A stretch of DNA of 64,000 bases, from the NCBI RefSeq assembly GCF_026626885.1, contig NZ_JAPNOA010000006.1, forward strand, positions 1 to 64,000. The letters are read 5' to 3'. Shown here piece after piece: positions 36,147-47,026 of the stretch (positions are counted from its first letter, which is position 1; each line of letters begins with the position of its first letter). This DNA is from Parathalassolituus penaei (GTDB lineage: Bacteria > Pseudomonadota > Gammaproteobacteria > Pseudomonadales > Oceanobacteraceae). The translations under genes and the position numbers were made by a program. The notes beneath the pieces were generated by a model. The model made no database searches. It had not been told where the DNA came from and saw nothing but the letters and a program-made list of their open reading frames with translations.

Positions 36147-38624
36147 ATGGCGGACGTATCCCACTTCGACGAACCTCCAGCACAGCCGCCAGCATCTACG
36201 CCGGCCCCATCTGCCATGGCGGTTTCTGTCCGTTATCTGCTGGTGCCACTGCTGCTGTCACCGGTACTTGGCGCCCATGGCGAAGACAATCCGGCGGCAT
36301 CCCTGAACTGGTATACACGGTCACAACTCACGGCAGCCGAACAGGCCAAACTGCCGTCTTACTGCAGTGGTGACTACCGCCGCAGCAAGATTGAGGCCCT
36401 GGACGATCGCCGCCTGATTGCCGAAGCCGATGAATCCCGTATCGATAGCAACGGTGATGCACTGCTGAGCGGCAACGTCGTGATGCAACACGGCAGTTAC
36501 CAGCTACACAGCTCTGCCGCACACTGGCGTAACGATTTGCGTCAGGCCTGGTTCGACGGTGAAGTCAGCCTGTATAGCGATGACGTCGTCGTCAACAGTG
36601 ACTCGGCCAGCTTCCAGGAAACCGGCCCGGAACCGGGTGATGGCAGCCTGACCCTGAACTCCGCGGAATACTCTCTGCCCGACCGTCACATGCGTGGTTC
36701 CGCCGAAAGTATGACTACCTCGTCTGATGGCACCGTTAACCTCGAAGATGCCACCATGACCTACTGTGAGCCAGGTCGAAACGATTGGGAAATGGCCGCC
36801 AGCAATATTTATCTGGATCAGGAAAAAGGCGTCGGTAGTGCCTGGCATACCCGTCTGCGTTTTTATAATGTGCCGATTTTGTACATTCCCTATTATCGAT
36901 TCCCGATTGATGACCAGCGCACCACCGGTTTCCTCGACCCGGTGTTTGGTATCAACAGTAACGGCAGCCTGAGCGAACTGAAGCTGCCGTTTTACCTGAA
37001 CCTGGCCGCCAACGCTGATGCCACCCTGACGCCGCATTATCTGGATGATCACGGCTGGATCTGGGAAAACCAGTTCCGCCACAAATCCGCCACTTTTGGT
37101 GACGGCGAACTCAACTACAACTATCTGAACAAGGACTCCACCACCGAAGAAGAGCGCTGGCTGCTGAACATCACCCAACGCGGCACCTTTGGTGAACACT
37201 GGAGCCACCGCTGGGTATACAACAAGATCAGCGATGACGATTACCTCGCCGATCTCAACTCCAGCGTCAGCCTCGACCGCACCACGCACCTGCCACGGCG
37301 CGGTGTGGTTGCCTATGCCGATGACAACAAGACCCTCGACTTCACCGTTGAGAGTTTCCAGACCATTGATCCGGATATCGACCTGTCGAATCGTCCGTAC
37401 CGTCGTCTACCCGACCTGCGTCTGGGTTATCAGCTGCGTGACAGCGAATGGCAAACCACCCACGTGGTTGAAGGCACCCGTTTTACCCGCGACCACGAAG
37501 CCATTATTGATGGCAGCGCCCAGACCCTGACCGGCTTTGATGCTCTGGATGGTGATCGCCTGGTAGCCGATAACGGCGTGTTTTATCGCCTGGAAAACTC
37601 ATGGGGTTATCTGATGCCGGGCGCGGAATACCGCTACCGCCAGTACGACCTCTACAGTGATGAAGACCTGACCGACACCCGCAGTGGTGAAGTACACCTC
37701 GGCGCCGCCCGTTATTCCCTCGATAGTGGCATCACCCTGGAACGCACCACCGCTCTGGGCTCCCTGCCGTTGCGCCAGACACTGGAACCGCGCCTGTACT
37801 GGGTGCGTAGTCCGGCCCAGGGTGATCAGGAATACATCCCGACCTTTGATACTCGTCGAACCACCGTCAGTTACGACAGTCTGTTCCGCGGTGACCGTTT
37901 CACCGGTCAGGACCGTCTGGCCGACCTCAATCAGCTGAGCATGGGGGTAACCACCCGCCTGCTGACCGAGGAAGGTGATGAGTGGCTGAAGTTCAGCATG
38001 GGCCGCGTGACCTATTTCGACAGCCGCAAGGTGCAGCTGACCAGCGACGACTTGCCGGAAAACCTCGGAACCTCCAGTATCCTCAGCGAAACCGAGTGGC
38101 ACCCTTGGCGCAGCTGGGCGCTCTACCAGATGACCGAGTGGGATTCCTACCAGAATTACGCCCGTCAGAACCGTTATGGCGTAACCTACCGCAATGAACA
38201 CAACCAGATGCTGAATCTGGCCAGCAACCGTGTTCAGGAAGAAAACGCCGACTACGACGGTATTGATACCACCCTTTATCAGGCTGACGCCGGGGCCTTC
38301 TGGGCGCTCAACGACAGCTGGGCCCTGACCGGCCGGGTGCTCAAGGACCTCAAGAGTTACGATACCGACGAACGCCGCCCGGTCAGCCCGTGGCTGGAAA
38401 CCCTCGCCGGTGTTGAATACCAGAATTGCTGCTGGCGTGTGCAGATGCTCTACCGCAACATGTCACCAACGGCCGACGATGATGCTGAATTCAGTACCTA
38501 CCAACGCCACAGCCTGATGTTCAGTTTCCAGCTCAAGGGATTGGGAACATTCGGCAGCAGTACCGACTCCACTATTAGCCAAAGCATCAAGGGCTATACC
38601 AAGCGAAGCTACCATGACTATTAA
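36147..38624 (+). CDS. lptD: LPS-assembly outer-membrane protein LptD
   Basis: The 825-residue protein inserts LPS in the outer leaflet together with LptE. A signal-like stretch lies at residues 24-45 (SVRYLLVPLLLSPVLGAHGE). The OstA/LptA-like jellyroll follows at about 85-220 (ESRIDSNGDALLSGNVVMQH). A 26-strand barrel then extends to the end (YNVPILYIPYYRFPIDDQRT is a classic LptD stretch). Two cysteines lie late in the barrel (YQNCCWRV). The start is uncertain: ATG 36216 would place the signal peptide at the N terminus. Its end overlaps surA by 11 bases. Confidence 0.95.
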   Translation: MADVSHFDEPPAQPPASTPAPSAMAVSVRYLLVPLLLSPVLGAHGEDNPAASLNWYTRSQLTAAEQAKLPSYCSGDYRRSKIEALDDRRLIAEADESRIDSNGDALLSGNVVMQHGSYQLHSSAAHWRNDLRQAWFDGEVSLYSDDVVVNSDSASFQETGPEPGDGSLTLNSAEYSLPDRHMRGSAESMTTSSDGTVNLEDATMTYCEPGRNDWEMAASNIYLDQEKGVGSAWHTRLRFYNVPILYIPYYRFPIDDQRTTGFLDPVFGINSNGSLSELKLPFYLNLAANADATLTPHYLDDHGWIWENQFRHKSATFGDGELNYNYLNKDSTTEEERWLLNITQRGTFGEHWSHRWVYNKISDDDYLADLNSSVSLDRTTHLPRRGVVAYADDNKTLDFTVESFQTIDPDIDLSNRPYRRLPDLRLGYQLRDSEWQTTHVVEGTRFTRDHEAIIDGSAQTLTGFDALDGDRLVADNGVFYRLENSWGYLMPGAEYRYRQYDLYSDEDLTDTRSGEVHLGAARYSLDSGITLERTTALGSLPLRQTLEPRLYWVRSPAQGDQEYIPTFDTRRTTVSYDSLFRGDRFTGQDRLADLNQLSMGVTTRLLTEEGDEWLKFSMGRVTYFDSRKVQLTSDDLPENLGTSSILSETEWHPWRSWALYQMTEWDSYQNYARQNRYGVTYRNEHNQMLNLASNRVQEENADYDGIDTTLYQADAGAFWALNDSWALTGRVLKDLKSYDTDERRPVSPWLETLAGVEYQNCCWRVQMLYRNMSPTADDDAEFSTYQRHSLMFSFQLKGLGTFGSSTDSTISQSIKGYTKRSYHDY

Positions 38625-39903
38625 ATCGTTATTTCTTGCACTGACCATGGGCCTGATCAGCCTTGCCAGCCTTCCGACCCAGGCCGATCCGCAGCTGCTG
38701 GACCGGGTTGCGGCAGTGGTCGATGACGACGTGGTCATGCAATCCGAGCTGGATCAGCGTATCGACTACATCCGTCGCCAGAACCGCGGAGCCAACCTGC
38801 CTGACAACGCCACCCTGAGCCATCAGGTACTGGAACGTCTGGTGATTGAAAGCATCCAGAAACAGCAAGCCAACCGTGCCGGTATCCGCATCAGCGATGC
38901 CCAGCTCAACGAAGCGCTGGAGCGTATTGCCGCCCAGAACAAGATGACCCTGCCGCAATTCCGTGAAGCCATGGAAGCCGAAGGTGTGCCATTTGAAGTG
39001 GCCCGCGAGCAGATCCAGAACGAAATGCTGATGTCCCGCCTGCAGCGGGGCATGGTGGGTGAAAAGATCCAGATCACCGATCAGGACGTTGACCTGTTCC
39101 TGGCCTCGGAAATGGGCAAGATGACCGCTGCCGCCGAATACCATCTGGGCCACATTCTGGTATCCGTACCCGCTGAAGCCACTCCGGATGATTTCAACAA
39201 GGCTGAACAGCGTGTGCGTGACATCCTCCGTCGTCTGCGCGCCGGTGCCGACTTCCGCAGCACCGCGATTGCCGAGTCCGACGGCCGTAACGCGCTCGAA
39301 GGTGGTGATCTGGGCTGGCGTAAAGAAACCCAGCTGCCAGGTATTTTCGCCGACGTAGTGCCAAAGCTGGGTGTCGGCCAGATTTCTGAGCCAATCCGCA
39401 GCAGCAGCGGTTTCCACCTGGTGCAACTGCAGGAAAAACGTGGCGGCAACAGCCAGGTGATTACCCAGTACCATGTTCGCCACATTCTGGTGAGCCCGAA
39501 CGAACTGCGTGACAAGTCCGAAACCGAAGCCCTGGCCAGCAGCCTCTACCAGCGCCTGCAAAAAGGTGGTGATTTCGCCGCACTGGCACGCGAATACAGC
39601 AACGACCCGGGCAGCGCTACCAACGGTGGTGACCTCGGTTGGGCCAACCCGGGCGATATGGTGCCGGAATTCGACAACACCATGCAGCAAGCCGCGATTG
39701 GTCAGGTCAGCGCACCGTTTGAAACCCGTTTCGGCTGGCACATCCTGCAAGTGCTGGAAACCCGCCAGAGCGACATCGGTGCCGACCTGCAACGTAACCA
39801 GATTCGTCAGCAGCTGTACCAGCGTCGCTTCGAAGAAGAACTGCCAATCTGGCTGCGCAAGATCCGCGCCGAAGCCTACGTTGATATCAAGAGTCCATCA
39901 TGA
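38614..39903 (+). CDS. surA: Periplasmic chaperone and peptidyl-prolyl isomerase SurA
   Basis: The 429-residue protein has a signal peptide cleaved after TQA near residue 24 and an N-terminal chaperone domain ([20 protein letters not shown]). Two parvulin domains follow: [20 protein letters not shown] and [20 protein letters not shown]. It escorts outer-membrane proteins such as LptD to BAM, so the overlap with lptD has functional sense. SurA, PdxA, RsmA and ApaG genes each overlap the next by a few bases. Confidence 0.96.
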   Translation: MTIKSLFLALTMGLISLASLPTQADPQLLDRVAAVVDDDVVMQSELDQRIDYIRRQNRGANLPDNATLSHQVLERLVIESIQKQQANRAGIRISDAQLNEALERIAAQNKMTLPQFREAMEAEGVPFEVAREQIQNEMLMSRLQRGMVGEKIQITDQDVDLFLASEMGKMTAAAEYHLGHILVSVPAEATPDDFNKAEQRVRDILRRLRAGADFRSTAIAESDGRNALEGGDLGWRKETQLPGIFADVVPKLGVGQISEPIRSSSGFHLVQLQEKRGGNSQVITQYHVRHILVSPNELRDKSETEALASSLYQRLQKGGDFAALAREYSNDPGSATNGGDLGWANPGDMVPEFDNTMQQAAIGQVSAPFETRFGWHILQVLETRQSDIGADLQRNQIRQQLYQRRFEEELPIWLRKIRAEAYVDIKSPS

Positions 39904-40913
39904 CCCTGCGCCTCGCGATTACCGCCGGTGAACCTGCCGGCATTGGCCCCGATCTTTGTGTCCAGTTGGCCCAGCAACCACAGTCAGCCCAGCTGATTGT
40001 GATTGCCGACCCGCAACTGCTGGAAGAACGCGCCCGTCAGCTGGATCTGCCGCTGACCATCCGCTTGTTTGATACCAGCGTTGCCCCACAGGCCGCTGAC
40101 GCTGGTGAACTCTGGGTTGAGCCGGTCTATCTGGCGCATGCCGCGGAAGCTGGCAAACTCGACTCCGCCAACAGCGCTTACGTGCTGGAAACCCTGCGCG
40201 TCGCTGCTCAGGGCTGCCTTGATCAGCGCTGGGCCGGTATCGTGACCGCACCGGTACACAAGGGCATCATTAACGATGCCGGTGTTGCCTTCAGTGGCCA
40301 TACTGAATATTTCCGCGATTACGCCGGTGTTGAAGAAGTGGTCATGATGCTGGCCACTCGCGAACTGCGCGTAGCCCTGGTAACCACTCACCTGCCTCTG
40401 CGTGACGTTGCCGATGCCATTACGCCGGATCGCCTGACCCGCGTAACCCGCATTCTGCATCACGATCTGCAGGAATTTTTCGGACTGGCGCAGCCTCGTA
40501 TCCTGGTGGCGGGTTTGAACCCGCATGCTGGTGAAAACGGACACCTCGGTGACGAGGAAATCCGTATTATCGAGCCAACACTGGAGCTATTGCGTCAGGA
40601 GGGGATGAATCTGGTCGGGCCACTGCCTGCCGATACCCTCTATACTCCCAAACATCTGGCCAACGCCGATGCCACTCTGGCCATGTACCATGACCAGGGA
40701 TTACCGGTACTCAAGTACCACGGCTTCGGACGTGCCGCCAACATTACTCTGGGTCTGCCATTTATCCGCACTTCTGTGGATCACGGCACCGCTCTGGATC
40801 TTGCCGGAACCGGCAAGGCCGATGGCGGCAGCCTGCAGACAGCGATAGAGGTAGCCATTGATATGGCCAGCCGTCGTCGCGGTCAGACCCCAACCGAACC
40901 GAGCCCGACATGA
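39900..40913 (+). CDS. pdxA: 4-hydroxythreonine-4-phosphate dehydrogenase PdxA
   Basis: The 337-residue enzyme oxidises 4-phosphohydroxy-L-threonine in vitamin B6 synthesis. Metal histidines occur in [11 protein letters not shown] near 135, [16 protein letters not shown] near 210 and [20 protein letters not shown] near 265. [10 protein letters not shown] at the N terminus matches the NAD-binding start. It overlaps surA by 4 bases and rsmA by 4 bases. Confidence 0.96.
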   Translation: MTLRLAITAGEPAGIGPDLCVQLAQQPQSAQLIVIADPQLLEERARQLDLPLTIRLFDTSVAPQAADAGELWVEPVYLAHAAEAGKLDSANSAYVLETLRVAAQGCLDQRWAGIVTAPVHKGIINDAGVAFSGHTEYFRDYAGVEEVVMMLATRELRVALVTTHLPLRDVADAITPDRLTRVTRILHHDLQEFFGLAQPRILVAGLNPHAGENGHLGDEEIRIIEPTLELLRQEGMNLVGPLPADTLYTPKHLANADATLAMYHDQGLPVLKYHGFGRAANITLGLPFIRTSVDHGTALDLAGTGKADGGSLQTAIEVAIDMASRRRGQTPTEPSPT

Positions 40914-41761
40914 ACAAACGCAATCCGACTCCCAATATGCATGGCCACAAGGCGCGTAAGCGCTTTGGCCAGAACTTCCTGCATGACCCGTACATCATCG
41001 GCAAGATCGTCAGCTCCATTCACCCGAAAGAGAGCGACTGTCTGGTCGAGATCGGCCCGGGTATGGGAGCCCTGACTGAACCTCTGCTGGAAGCCACCGG
41101 CAAGCTGCAGGTAGTAGAACTCGACCGCGACCTGATCCCGATCCTGCGCACCAAGTTCTTCAATTACCCGAACTTCCGCATCCACGAAGGTGATGCCATG
41201 AAGTTCGATTTCACTACCCTGCTGGAACCCGGTCAGAAACTGCGTATCGTCGGCAACCTGCCGTACAACATTTCGACTCCGCTGATTTTCCACCTGCTGA
41301 GTTACCACGCTCGCGTGGACGACATGCACTTTATGCTACAAAAAGAAGTCGTGGAACGTCTGGCCGCCGCACCGGGCAGCTCCGATTACGGTCGCCTGGG
41401 TATCATGGCGCAGTACTACTGCCGCGTAGAGCCGCTGTTTATTGTGGGTCCTGGCTCATTTAATCCACCACCAAAAGTGGATTCCGCCATTGTTCGTCTG
41501 CGCCCTTACGAACAGTTACCCATCGAAGCGAAAAGTGTCGCTACACTGCAACAGGTGGTTCGCGAAGCATTCAGCATGCGTCGCAAGACCATTCGTAACA
41601 CAATGCGCAACCTGATCAGTGCCGAGCAGCTGGAAGCTCTGGGTATCGATACATCGCTGCGCCCGGAAGTACTGACCCTTGAGCAGTATGTACGCATTGC
41701 CGACGCCGTGTTTGCAGAACGCCAGGTAGAACCAGAGGAGTCTATGGATGGAACCGAGTGA
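40910..41761 (+). CDS. rsmA: 16S rRNA dimethyladenosine methyltransferase RsmA (KsgA)
   Basis: The 283-residue enzyme dimethylates two adjacent adenines in helix 45 of 16S rRNA. The N terminus [10 protein letters not shown], the SAM motif [16 protein letters not shown] and motif [10 protein letters not shown] are all present, and the [15 protein letters not shown] segment marks the C-terminal domain. It overlaps both neighbours, as in many gammaproteobacteria. Confidence 0.96.
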   Translation: MNKRNPTPNMHGHKARKRFGQNFLHDPYIIGKIVSSIHPKESDCLVEIGPGMGALTEPLLEATGKLQVVELDRDLIPILRTKFFNYPNFRIHEGDAMKFDFTTLLEPGQKLRIVGNLPYNISTPLIFHLLSYHARVDDMHFMLQKEVVERLAAAPGSSDYGRLGIMAQYYCRVEPLFIVGPGSFNPPPKVDSAIVRLRPYEQLPIEAKSVATLQQVVREAFSMRRKTIRNTMRNLISAEQLEALGIDTSLRPEVLTLEQYVRIADAVFAERQVEPEESMDGTE

Positions 41762-42125
41762 AGCAATCAGCATCGAGGCATTCCCGGAATACCTCGATGA
41801 GCAGTCCGATCCCGAAGACGAGCGTTACGTCTTCAGTTATCACATTATCATCAGCAACCGTGGAGATCAGGCGGCAACCTTGCGTTCCCGCCACTGGTAC
41901 ATCACCAATGGCAACGGTGACATTCAGGAAGTCAAAGGTGAAGGTGTAGTGGGTGAACAACCCTGCATCGCCGCCAATGATTACTTCGAATATTCATCCG
42001 GTGCCGTGCTGAGCACGCCGGTCGGCTCCATGCGTGGTTATTACGTGATGGAAGCCGAAAATGGCCGCCTGTTCCACGCCAGCATTCCGGTTTTCACACT
42101 GGCTGCCACTCACGCACTGAATTAG
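41748..42125 (+). CDS. apaG: ApaG (CO2+/Mg2+ efflux-associated) beta-sandwich protein
   Basis: The 125-residue protein has a fibronectin III-like fold. Conserved stretches are [40 protein letters not shown] and [20 protein letters not shown]. Its biochemical role is unsettled; it is linked to ApaH and metal resistance. GAGGAG lies 8 bases upstream, inside rsmA, and the genes overlap by 14 bases. Confidence 0.95.
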   Translation: MEPSEAISIEAFPEYLDEQSDPEDERYVFSYHIIISNRGDQAATLRSRHWYITNGNGDIQEVKGEGVVGEQPCIAANDYFEYSSGAVLSTPVGSMRGYYVMEAENGRLFHASIPVFTLAATHALN

Positions 42126-42134
42126 AATAGCTAG

Positions 42135-42950
42135 ATGGCTATATACGCAATTGGTGATATTCAGGGGTGCTTTGAACCCCTGCAACGCCTGCTCAACCTC
42201 ATCCGCTTTGATCCCTCCCACGACCAGCTGTGGCTCGCCGGTGATCTGGTCAACCGTGGCCCGCAATCGCTGGAGGTGCTGCGCTGGGCCTGCGACCTCG
42301 GTAACCGCGTGACAACGGTGCTCGGTAATCATGACCTGCATCTGCTGGCCCGTTATTACGGCAGTGACCGCCGCAGTCGTGGCGACACCCTCGACGAGGT
42401 ACTGGCCGCTCCCGACTGTGCCGAGCTGATGTGGTGGTTACGCCAGCAACCACTGGTACATCACGACGAAGCCAGCGGCTGGTGTATGGTACATGCCGGT
42501 TTGCCACCACGCTGGGGCCCACGCAAAGCCCGCCGTCTGGCTGGCGAAGTGGAAGCCATCCTGCGCTCAGACCAGGTTGAAGTGTTTCTGGCCGGCATGT
42601 ATGGCAATAAACCGGACATCTGGCAGAAAGAACTGCAGGGGATTGATCGTTGGCGAGTAATCGTCAATTATTTGACTCGAATGCGCTTCATTGATGTTAA
42701 TGGTCGCCTCGATCTCGAAAGCAAGGAAGGCCTTGATACGGCTCCCCCCGGCTTTATGCCCTGGTTTGAAGCACCTGACCGCAAGGCTGAAAGCACGCGC
42801 CTGATTTTCGGGCACTGGGCAGCATTAAATGGTGAAGTTAACCTCCCCAATCTGTTCGCACTGGACACAGGTTGCGTCTGGGGCGGCCAGCTCACTGCTC
42901 TGCGTCTTGACGACCAGCAACGATTTTCCGTCGCCGCCAGCCCCGACTGA
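42135..42950 (+). CDS. apaH: Symmetrical bis(5'-nucleosyl)-tetraphosphatase ApaH
   Basis: The 271-residue phosphatase splits Ap4A into two ADP and removes Np4 caps. Metallophosphatase motifs are MAIYAIGDIQGCFEPLQRLL, DQLWLAGDLVNRGPQSLEVL, TTVLGNHDLHLLARYYG and FGHWAALNGE (IFGHWAAL). It follows apaG by 9 bases. Confidence 0.96.
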   Translation: MAIYAIGDIQGCFEPLQRLLNLIRFDPSHDQLWLAGDLVNRGPQSLEVLRWACDLGNRVTTVLGNHDLHLLARYYGSDRRSRGDTLDEVLAAPDCAELMWWLRQQPLVHHDEASGWCMVHAGLPPRWGPRKARRLAGEVEAILRSDQVEVFLAGMYGNKPDIWQKELQGIDRWRVIVNYLTRMRFIDVNGRLDLESKEGLDTAPPGFMPWFEAPDRKAESTRLIFGHWAALNGEVNLPNLFALDTGCVWGGQLTALRLDDQQRFSVAASPD

Positions 42951-42985
42951 GCGGCCTTTACCATCCCACAGACAGGGAGAACAGA

Positions 42986-43312
42986 ATGGCTCAATTCCAG
43001 CAAATCAGCCCGGCAGATGCCCGTAGCCTGATTACCAGCCGCGATGACATCCAGATTGCTGATATTCGCGATGCCATGAGCTACCAGGCGGGCCATATCA
43101 CTGCCGCTCATCGGGTCGATAACGAAAACCTCAACCAGTTCATCGCCAGCACTGATAAGCAGAAACCATTAATTGTGTGCTGCTACCACGGCAACTCCAG
43201 CCAGGGTGCTGCCCAGTATTTTGCATCCCAGGGCTACGACGAGGTGTACAGCCTCAAAGGTGGTTACGAGATGTGGAAAACTGCGTTCCCGGAACTCTGC
43301 CAGCGTGGCTGA
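42986..43312 (+). CDS. glpE: Thiosulfate sulfurtransferase GlpE (single rhodanese domain)
   Basis: The 108-residue protein has one rhodanese domain with the active loop IVCCYHGNSSQGAAQYF, where the second Cys of the pair and the HGNSS turn match GlpE. It transfers sulfur from thiosulfate to cyanide or thioredoxin. GGGAGAACAG precedes the ATG. It is the last gene of the lptD operon and is followed by a terminator. Confidence 0.93.
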   Translation: MAQFQQISPADARSLITSRDDIQIADIRDAMSYQAGHITAAHRVDNENLNQFIASTDKQKPLIVCCYHGNSSQGAAQYFASQGYDEVYSLKGGYEMWKTAFPELCQRG

Positions 43313-43351
43313 TCAGCCCCGCCAGGCCCGCTGCTGAGCGCCCCCTCTCGT

Positions 43352-43380
43352 CCCGCCATTGCCAGCAATGGCGGGCTTTT
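43352..43380 (+). terminator. Rho-independent terminator of the lptD-glpE operon
   Basis: CCCGCCATTGC and GCAATGGCGGG form an 11-base stem with a CA loop, followed by CTTTT. Confidence 0.88.
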
Positions 43381-43719
43381 GCACGGTCATCCTGACTGTG
43401 GAATCTCCCTCTTTTCTGCCCCCTCCCGGTCTTCGTCCAGTTCGATAACAGACCATTCGTAAACCAGAAAATAACGGTTGTCATAAACCGGACATTCGGC
43501 GCATCCTGAAAGTGAAGGATGTGAAACTGGCCGCGCGCATCCAGCCAGGCCAGCTGCAATGCGGGTAACAAGTACGGCACGCTCAATGCATAGATAACTG
43601 CAGGCGCCAGAAATCCGTTTCTGCCACAGCCCACTACACTGAACCAGACACAGGGGAATGCCATCGTTCAGAGTCGTCAGCTACACCGATAATTCGTCTA
43701 CCAGCCGGAGAGGTAACCT
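43381..43719. other. Leader region upstream of prkA
   Basis: About 340 bases without a supported gene. It must hold the prkA promoter. I found no convincing sigma-54 site. GGAGAGG lies 8 bases before the prkA start. Confidence 0.5.
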
Positions 43720-45642
43720 ATGAGTGTATTCAGCCGTTACAAAGACAGATATCAGTCAACCCAGCAGGAAGTAATGAGCCTCCAGGAATATCTGGAGCTG
43801 TGCAAATCTGACCCAAGCGTTTATGCCACCGCAGCCGAGCGTATGCTCATGGCCATTGGCGAACCGCAACTGGTCGACACCTCCCGGGATATGCGCCTCA
43901 GCCGCATGTTTTCCAACAAGGTGATCAAACGCTACCCGGCCTTCAACGAGTTTTATGGTATGGAAGAAGCGGTGGAAAACATCGTCTCCTACTTCCGTCA
44001 CGCCGCTCAGGGTCTGGAGGAACGCAAACAGGTTCTGTACCTGCTCGGCCCGGTAGGCGGCGGTAAATCCTCGCTGGCGGAACGCCTGAAACATCTGATC
44101 CAGAACGTACCTTTTTATGCCATCAAGGGCTCACCGGTATTCGAATCACCGTTAGGTCTGTTCGACCCGGAAGAAGACGCAGCGATTCTGGAAGAAGACT
44201 ATGGCATCCCACGCCGTTACCTCGGCCGGGTGATGTCACCATGGGCAGTAAAACGCCTGCACGAATTCGGCGGCGACATCAGCAAGTTTGAGGTGGTGAA
44301 ACTGTACCCATCCACCCTTGATCAGGTCGGTGTGGCGAAAACCGAACCGGGTGACGAAAACAACCAGGATATCTCGGCACTGGTGGGTAAAGTTGATATC
44401 CGCAAACTGGAAGACTACTCACAGGACGACCCGGATGCTTACGCCTACTCCGGTGCGCTGTGCCGCTCCAACCAGGGTCTGATGGAATTCGTAGAGATGT
44501 TCAAGGCGCCCATCAAGGTGCTGCACCCTCTGCTGACCGCCACCCAGGAAGGTAACTACAACGGCACCGAAGGTATGGGTGCCATTCCGTTCGAAGGTGT
44601 CATTCTGGCTCACTCCAACGAGTCGGAATGGCAAACCTTCAAGAACAACAAGAACAACGAGGCCTTCCTCGACCGTGTGTACATCGTGAAGGTGCCGTAC
44701 TGCCTGCGCGTTGACGAGGAAGTGAAGATTTACCAGAAACTGCTGGAGCACAGCTCACTGGCAAGCTCGCCATGTGCCCCGGACACTCTCAAGATGCTGG
44801 CCAAGTTCACTGTGCTGTCACGTCTGAAAGAGCCGGAAAACTCCAGTGTTTACAGCAAGATGCGGGTATACAACGGCGAAAACCTGAAAGACACCGATCC
44901 CAAAGCCAAATCGATCCAGGAATACCGCGACACCGCGGGCGTGGACGAAGGCATGACCGGTATCTCGACCCGTTTCGCCTTCAAGATCCTGTCCAAGGTG
45001 TTCAACTTTGACGCCACCGAAGTGGCCGCCAACCCGGTACACCTGCTGTACGTACTGGAACAGGCGATTGAACAGGAACAGTACCCTGAAGAAGTACACA
45101 ACCGTTACCTGACGTACCTGAAAGAATATCTGGCCGCTGATTATGTCAGCTTCATCGGCAAGGAAATCCAGACCGCTTACCTGGAATCCTACTCCGAATA
45201 CGGCCAGAACATTTTCGACCGCTACGTCACCTATGCGGACTTCTGGATTCAGGATCAGGAATACCGCGACCCTGAAACCGGTGAAATGCTCGACCGGGTG
45301 GCCATCAACGAGGAACTGGAGAAGATCGAGAAATCCGCTGGCATCAGCAACCCGAAAGACTTCCGTAACGAGATTGTGAACTTCGTGCTGCGCGCACGTG
45401 CCAATAACAACGGCAACAATCCGTCCTGGCAGTCTTACGAGAAAATGCGCTCAGTAATCGAGAAGAAAATGTTCTCCAACACTGAAGATCTGCTGCCGGT
45501 TATTTCGTTCTCGGCCAAATCGTCAACGGATGACCAACGCAAGCACGACGACTTCGTCGCCCGTATGACCGACCGTGGTTACACCGAGAAACAGGTTCGC
45601 CTGTTGTCCGAGTGGTACCTGCGTGTCCGCAAGTCCCAATAA
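43720..45642 (+). CDS. prkA: PrkA-family serine protein kinase (AAA+ domain)
   Basis: The 640-residue protein has an N-terminal AAA+ PrkA domain with Walker A in YLLGPVGGGKSSLAERLKHL near 107-126 and a C-terminal kinase-like region (residues 390-640). It begins MSVFSRYKDRYQSTQQEVMS. In E. coli YeaG-YeaH is induced by RpoS and nitrogen limitation. It is followed by yeaH and spoVR, the conserved trio found together in many bacteria. Confidence 0.95.
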   Translation: MSVFSRYKDRYQSTQQEVMSLQEYLELCKSDPSVYATAAERMLMAIGEPQLVDTSRDMRLSRMFSNKVIKRYPAFNEFYGMEEAVENIVSYFRHAAQGLEERKQVLYLLGPVGGGKSSLAERLKHLIQNVPFYAIKGSPVFESPLGLFDPEEDAAILEEDYGIPRRYLGRVMSPWAVKRLHEFGGDISKFEVVKLYPSTLDQVGVAKTEPGDENNQDISALVGKVDIRKLEDYSQDDPDAYAYSGALCRSNQGLMEFVEMFKAPIKVLHPLLTATQEGNYNGTEGMGAIPFEGVILAHSNESEWQTFKNNKNNEAFLDRVYIVKVPYCLRVDEEVKIYQKLLEHSSLASSPCAPDTLKMLAKFTVLSRLKEPENSSVYSKMRVYNGENLKDTDPKAKSIQEYRDTAGVDEGMTGISTRFAFKILSKVFNFDATEVAANPVHLLYVLEQAIEQEQYPEEVHNRYLTYLKEYLAADYVSFIGKEIQTAYLESYSEYGQNIFDRYVTYADFWIQDQEYRDPETGEMLDRVAINEELEKIEKSAGISNPKDFRNEIVNFVLRARANNNGNNPSWQSYEKMRSVIEKKMFSNTEDLLPVISFSAKSSTDDQRKHDDFVARMTDRGYTEKQVRLLSEWYLRVRKSQ

Positions 45643-45664
45643 CGTGCAAGGGGACGTGGGTTGA

Positions 45665-45725
45665 CAGGGGTACGCCCCTGCCAGCCCGGCGGCACAGTCA
45701 ACGGAGCCTGCCAGAGAGGCTCCGT
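45665..45725 (+). other. Two hairpins in the prkA-yeaH gap
   Basis: CAGGGG/CCCCTG (45665-45680, TACG loop) and ACGGAGCCT/AGGCTCCGT (45701-45725) lie between the two genes. No T-run follows. They probably protect or process the mRNA, letting prkA and yeaH be made at different levels. Confidence 0.6.
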
Positions 45726-45745
45726 ACCGAGGATTGGGAGGAAGC

Positions 45746-47026
45746 ATGTCTTATATCGTCGATCGTCGCCTCAACGGCAAAAACAAGAGCATGGTCAACC
45801 GTCAGCGGTTCCTGCGCCGTTACAAGCAACACATCAAGGAAGCTGTATCCGATGCAGTGAATCGTCGCTCCATTACCGATATGGAACGTGGCGAGCAGAT
45901 CAGCATTCCAACTCGTAACACCCATGAACCCATGATTTCCCACGGTCAGGGCGGTAAACAGCACCGCGTATTCCCGGGTAACAAACAGTTCAGCAGCGGC
46001 GACCTGCTGGATAAACCTCAAAAAGGTGGCGGTGGCACTGGTTCCGGCAAAGCAGGCAACCAGGGCGGCGGTGAAGACGACTTCACCTTCTTTATCACCA
46101 AGGACGAGTTCCTGAACTACCTGTTTGATGATCTCGCCCTGCCCAACATGGTCAAAAAGACCCTGTCGCAAACCAAGGAATTCAAAACCCGTCGGGCCGG
46201 CTTTGTGTCCGAAGGCACCCCCAACAACCTGTCCGTGGTGCGCTCGCTGCGTAACGCCCACGCCCGCCGCATTGGTATGGGCTCCGGCAAACGCCGTCGC
46301 ATCCGCGAACTGCAGGAAGAACTGCTCAGCCTGCAAGCAGAACCGGTACCGGATCTGCTGCGTATCAACGCCATTGAAACCGAACTTGCCGAACTCGAAC
46401 GTCGCCTCAAGATGCTGCCATTTATCGACCAGATCGACCTGCGTTACCGCAGTCAGGTCAAGGTACCTACTCCAAGCAGCAAAGCCGTGATGTTCTGTGT
46501 AATGGACGTGTCCGGTTCCATGACCCAGGACGTCAAAGACCTGGCCAAGCGTTTTTACCTGTTGCTGTACCTCTTCCTTGAAAAGAACTACGAACACATC
46601 GAGCTGGTGTTTATTCGTCACCACACCAGCGCCAAGGAAGTGACCGAAGAAGAGTTTTTCTACTCCCGGGAAACCGGCGGCACCATCGTTTCCAGCGCCC
46701 TCAAGCTGATGAACGAAATTGTCCGCGAGCGTTACCTCGGCAGTGAATGGAACATCTACGGTGCCCAGGCTTCCGACGGTGATAACTGGGATGACGACTC
46801 ACCGCTGTGCGCGAAAATTCTTGGCGACGAATTGCTGCCCATCATCCAGCATTTCGCCTACATTGAAATTACCCCGCACGAACACCAGGCGCTGTGGTAC
46901 GCCTACCAGGGTGTTGCACAGGCCAACAAGAGTAAGTTCGCGACGGCCCAGATCAAGGGCGCGAGCGATATTTACCCAGTCTTCCGCGAATTGTTCGCCA
47001 AGGAGCGATACAAGGAGGCCGTATGA
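45746..47026 (+). CDS. yeaH: YeaH/YhbH family protein (DUF444, VWA-like)
   Basis: The 426-residue protein begins [20 protein letters not shown] and carries a glycine-rich linker (residues 85-110). The C-terminal half has a von Willebrand A-like metal site ([20 protein letters not shown], the DxSxS motif near 252). GGGAGGAAGC precedes ATG 45746. It is the usual partner of PrkA; the exact role is unresolved. Its stop overlaps the spoVR start by 4 bases. Confidence 0.93.
   Translation: MSYIVDRRLNGKNKSMVNRQRFLRRYKQHIKEAVSDAVNRRSITDMERGEQISIPTRNTHEPMISHGQGGKQHRVFPGNKQFSSGDLLDKPQKGGGGTGSGKAGNQGGGEDDFTFFITKDEFLNYLFDDLALPNMVKKTLSQTKEFKTRRAGFVSEGTPNNLSVVRSLRNAHARRIGMGSGKRRRIRELQEELLSLQAEPVPDLLRINAIETELAELERRLKMLPFIDQIDLRYRSQVKVPTPSSKAVMFCVMDVSGSMTQDVKDLAKRFYLLLYLFLEKNYEHIELVFIRHHTSAKEVTEEEFFYSRETGGTIVSSALKLMNEIVRERYLGSEWNIYGAQASDGDNWDDDSPLCAKILGDELLPIIQHFAYIEITPHEHQALWYAYQGVAQANKSKFATAQIKGASDIYPVFRELFAKERYKEAV

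Noticed and set aside
43254-43664. A 136-residue minus-strand frame between glpE and prkA with a hydrophobic start
   Set aside because: It runs through the operon terminator and into glpE. It has no ribosome-binding site or family.
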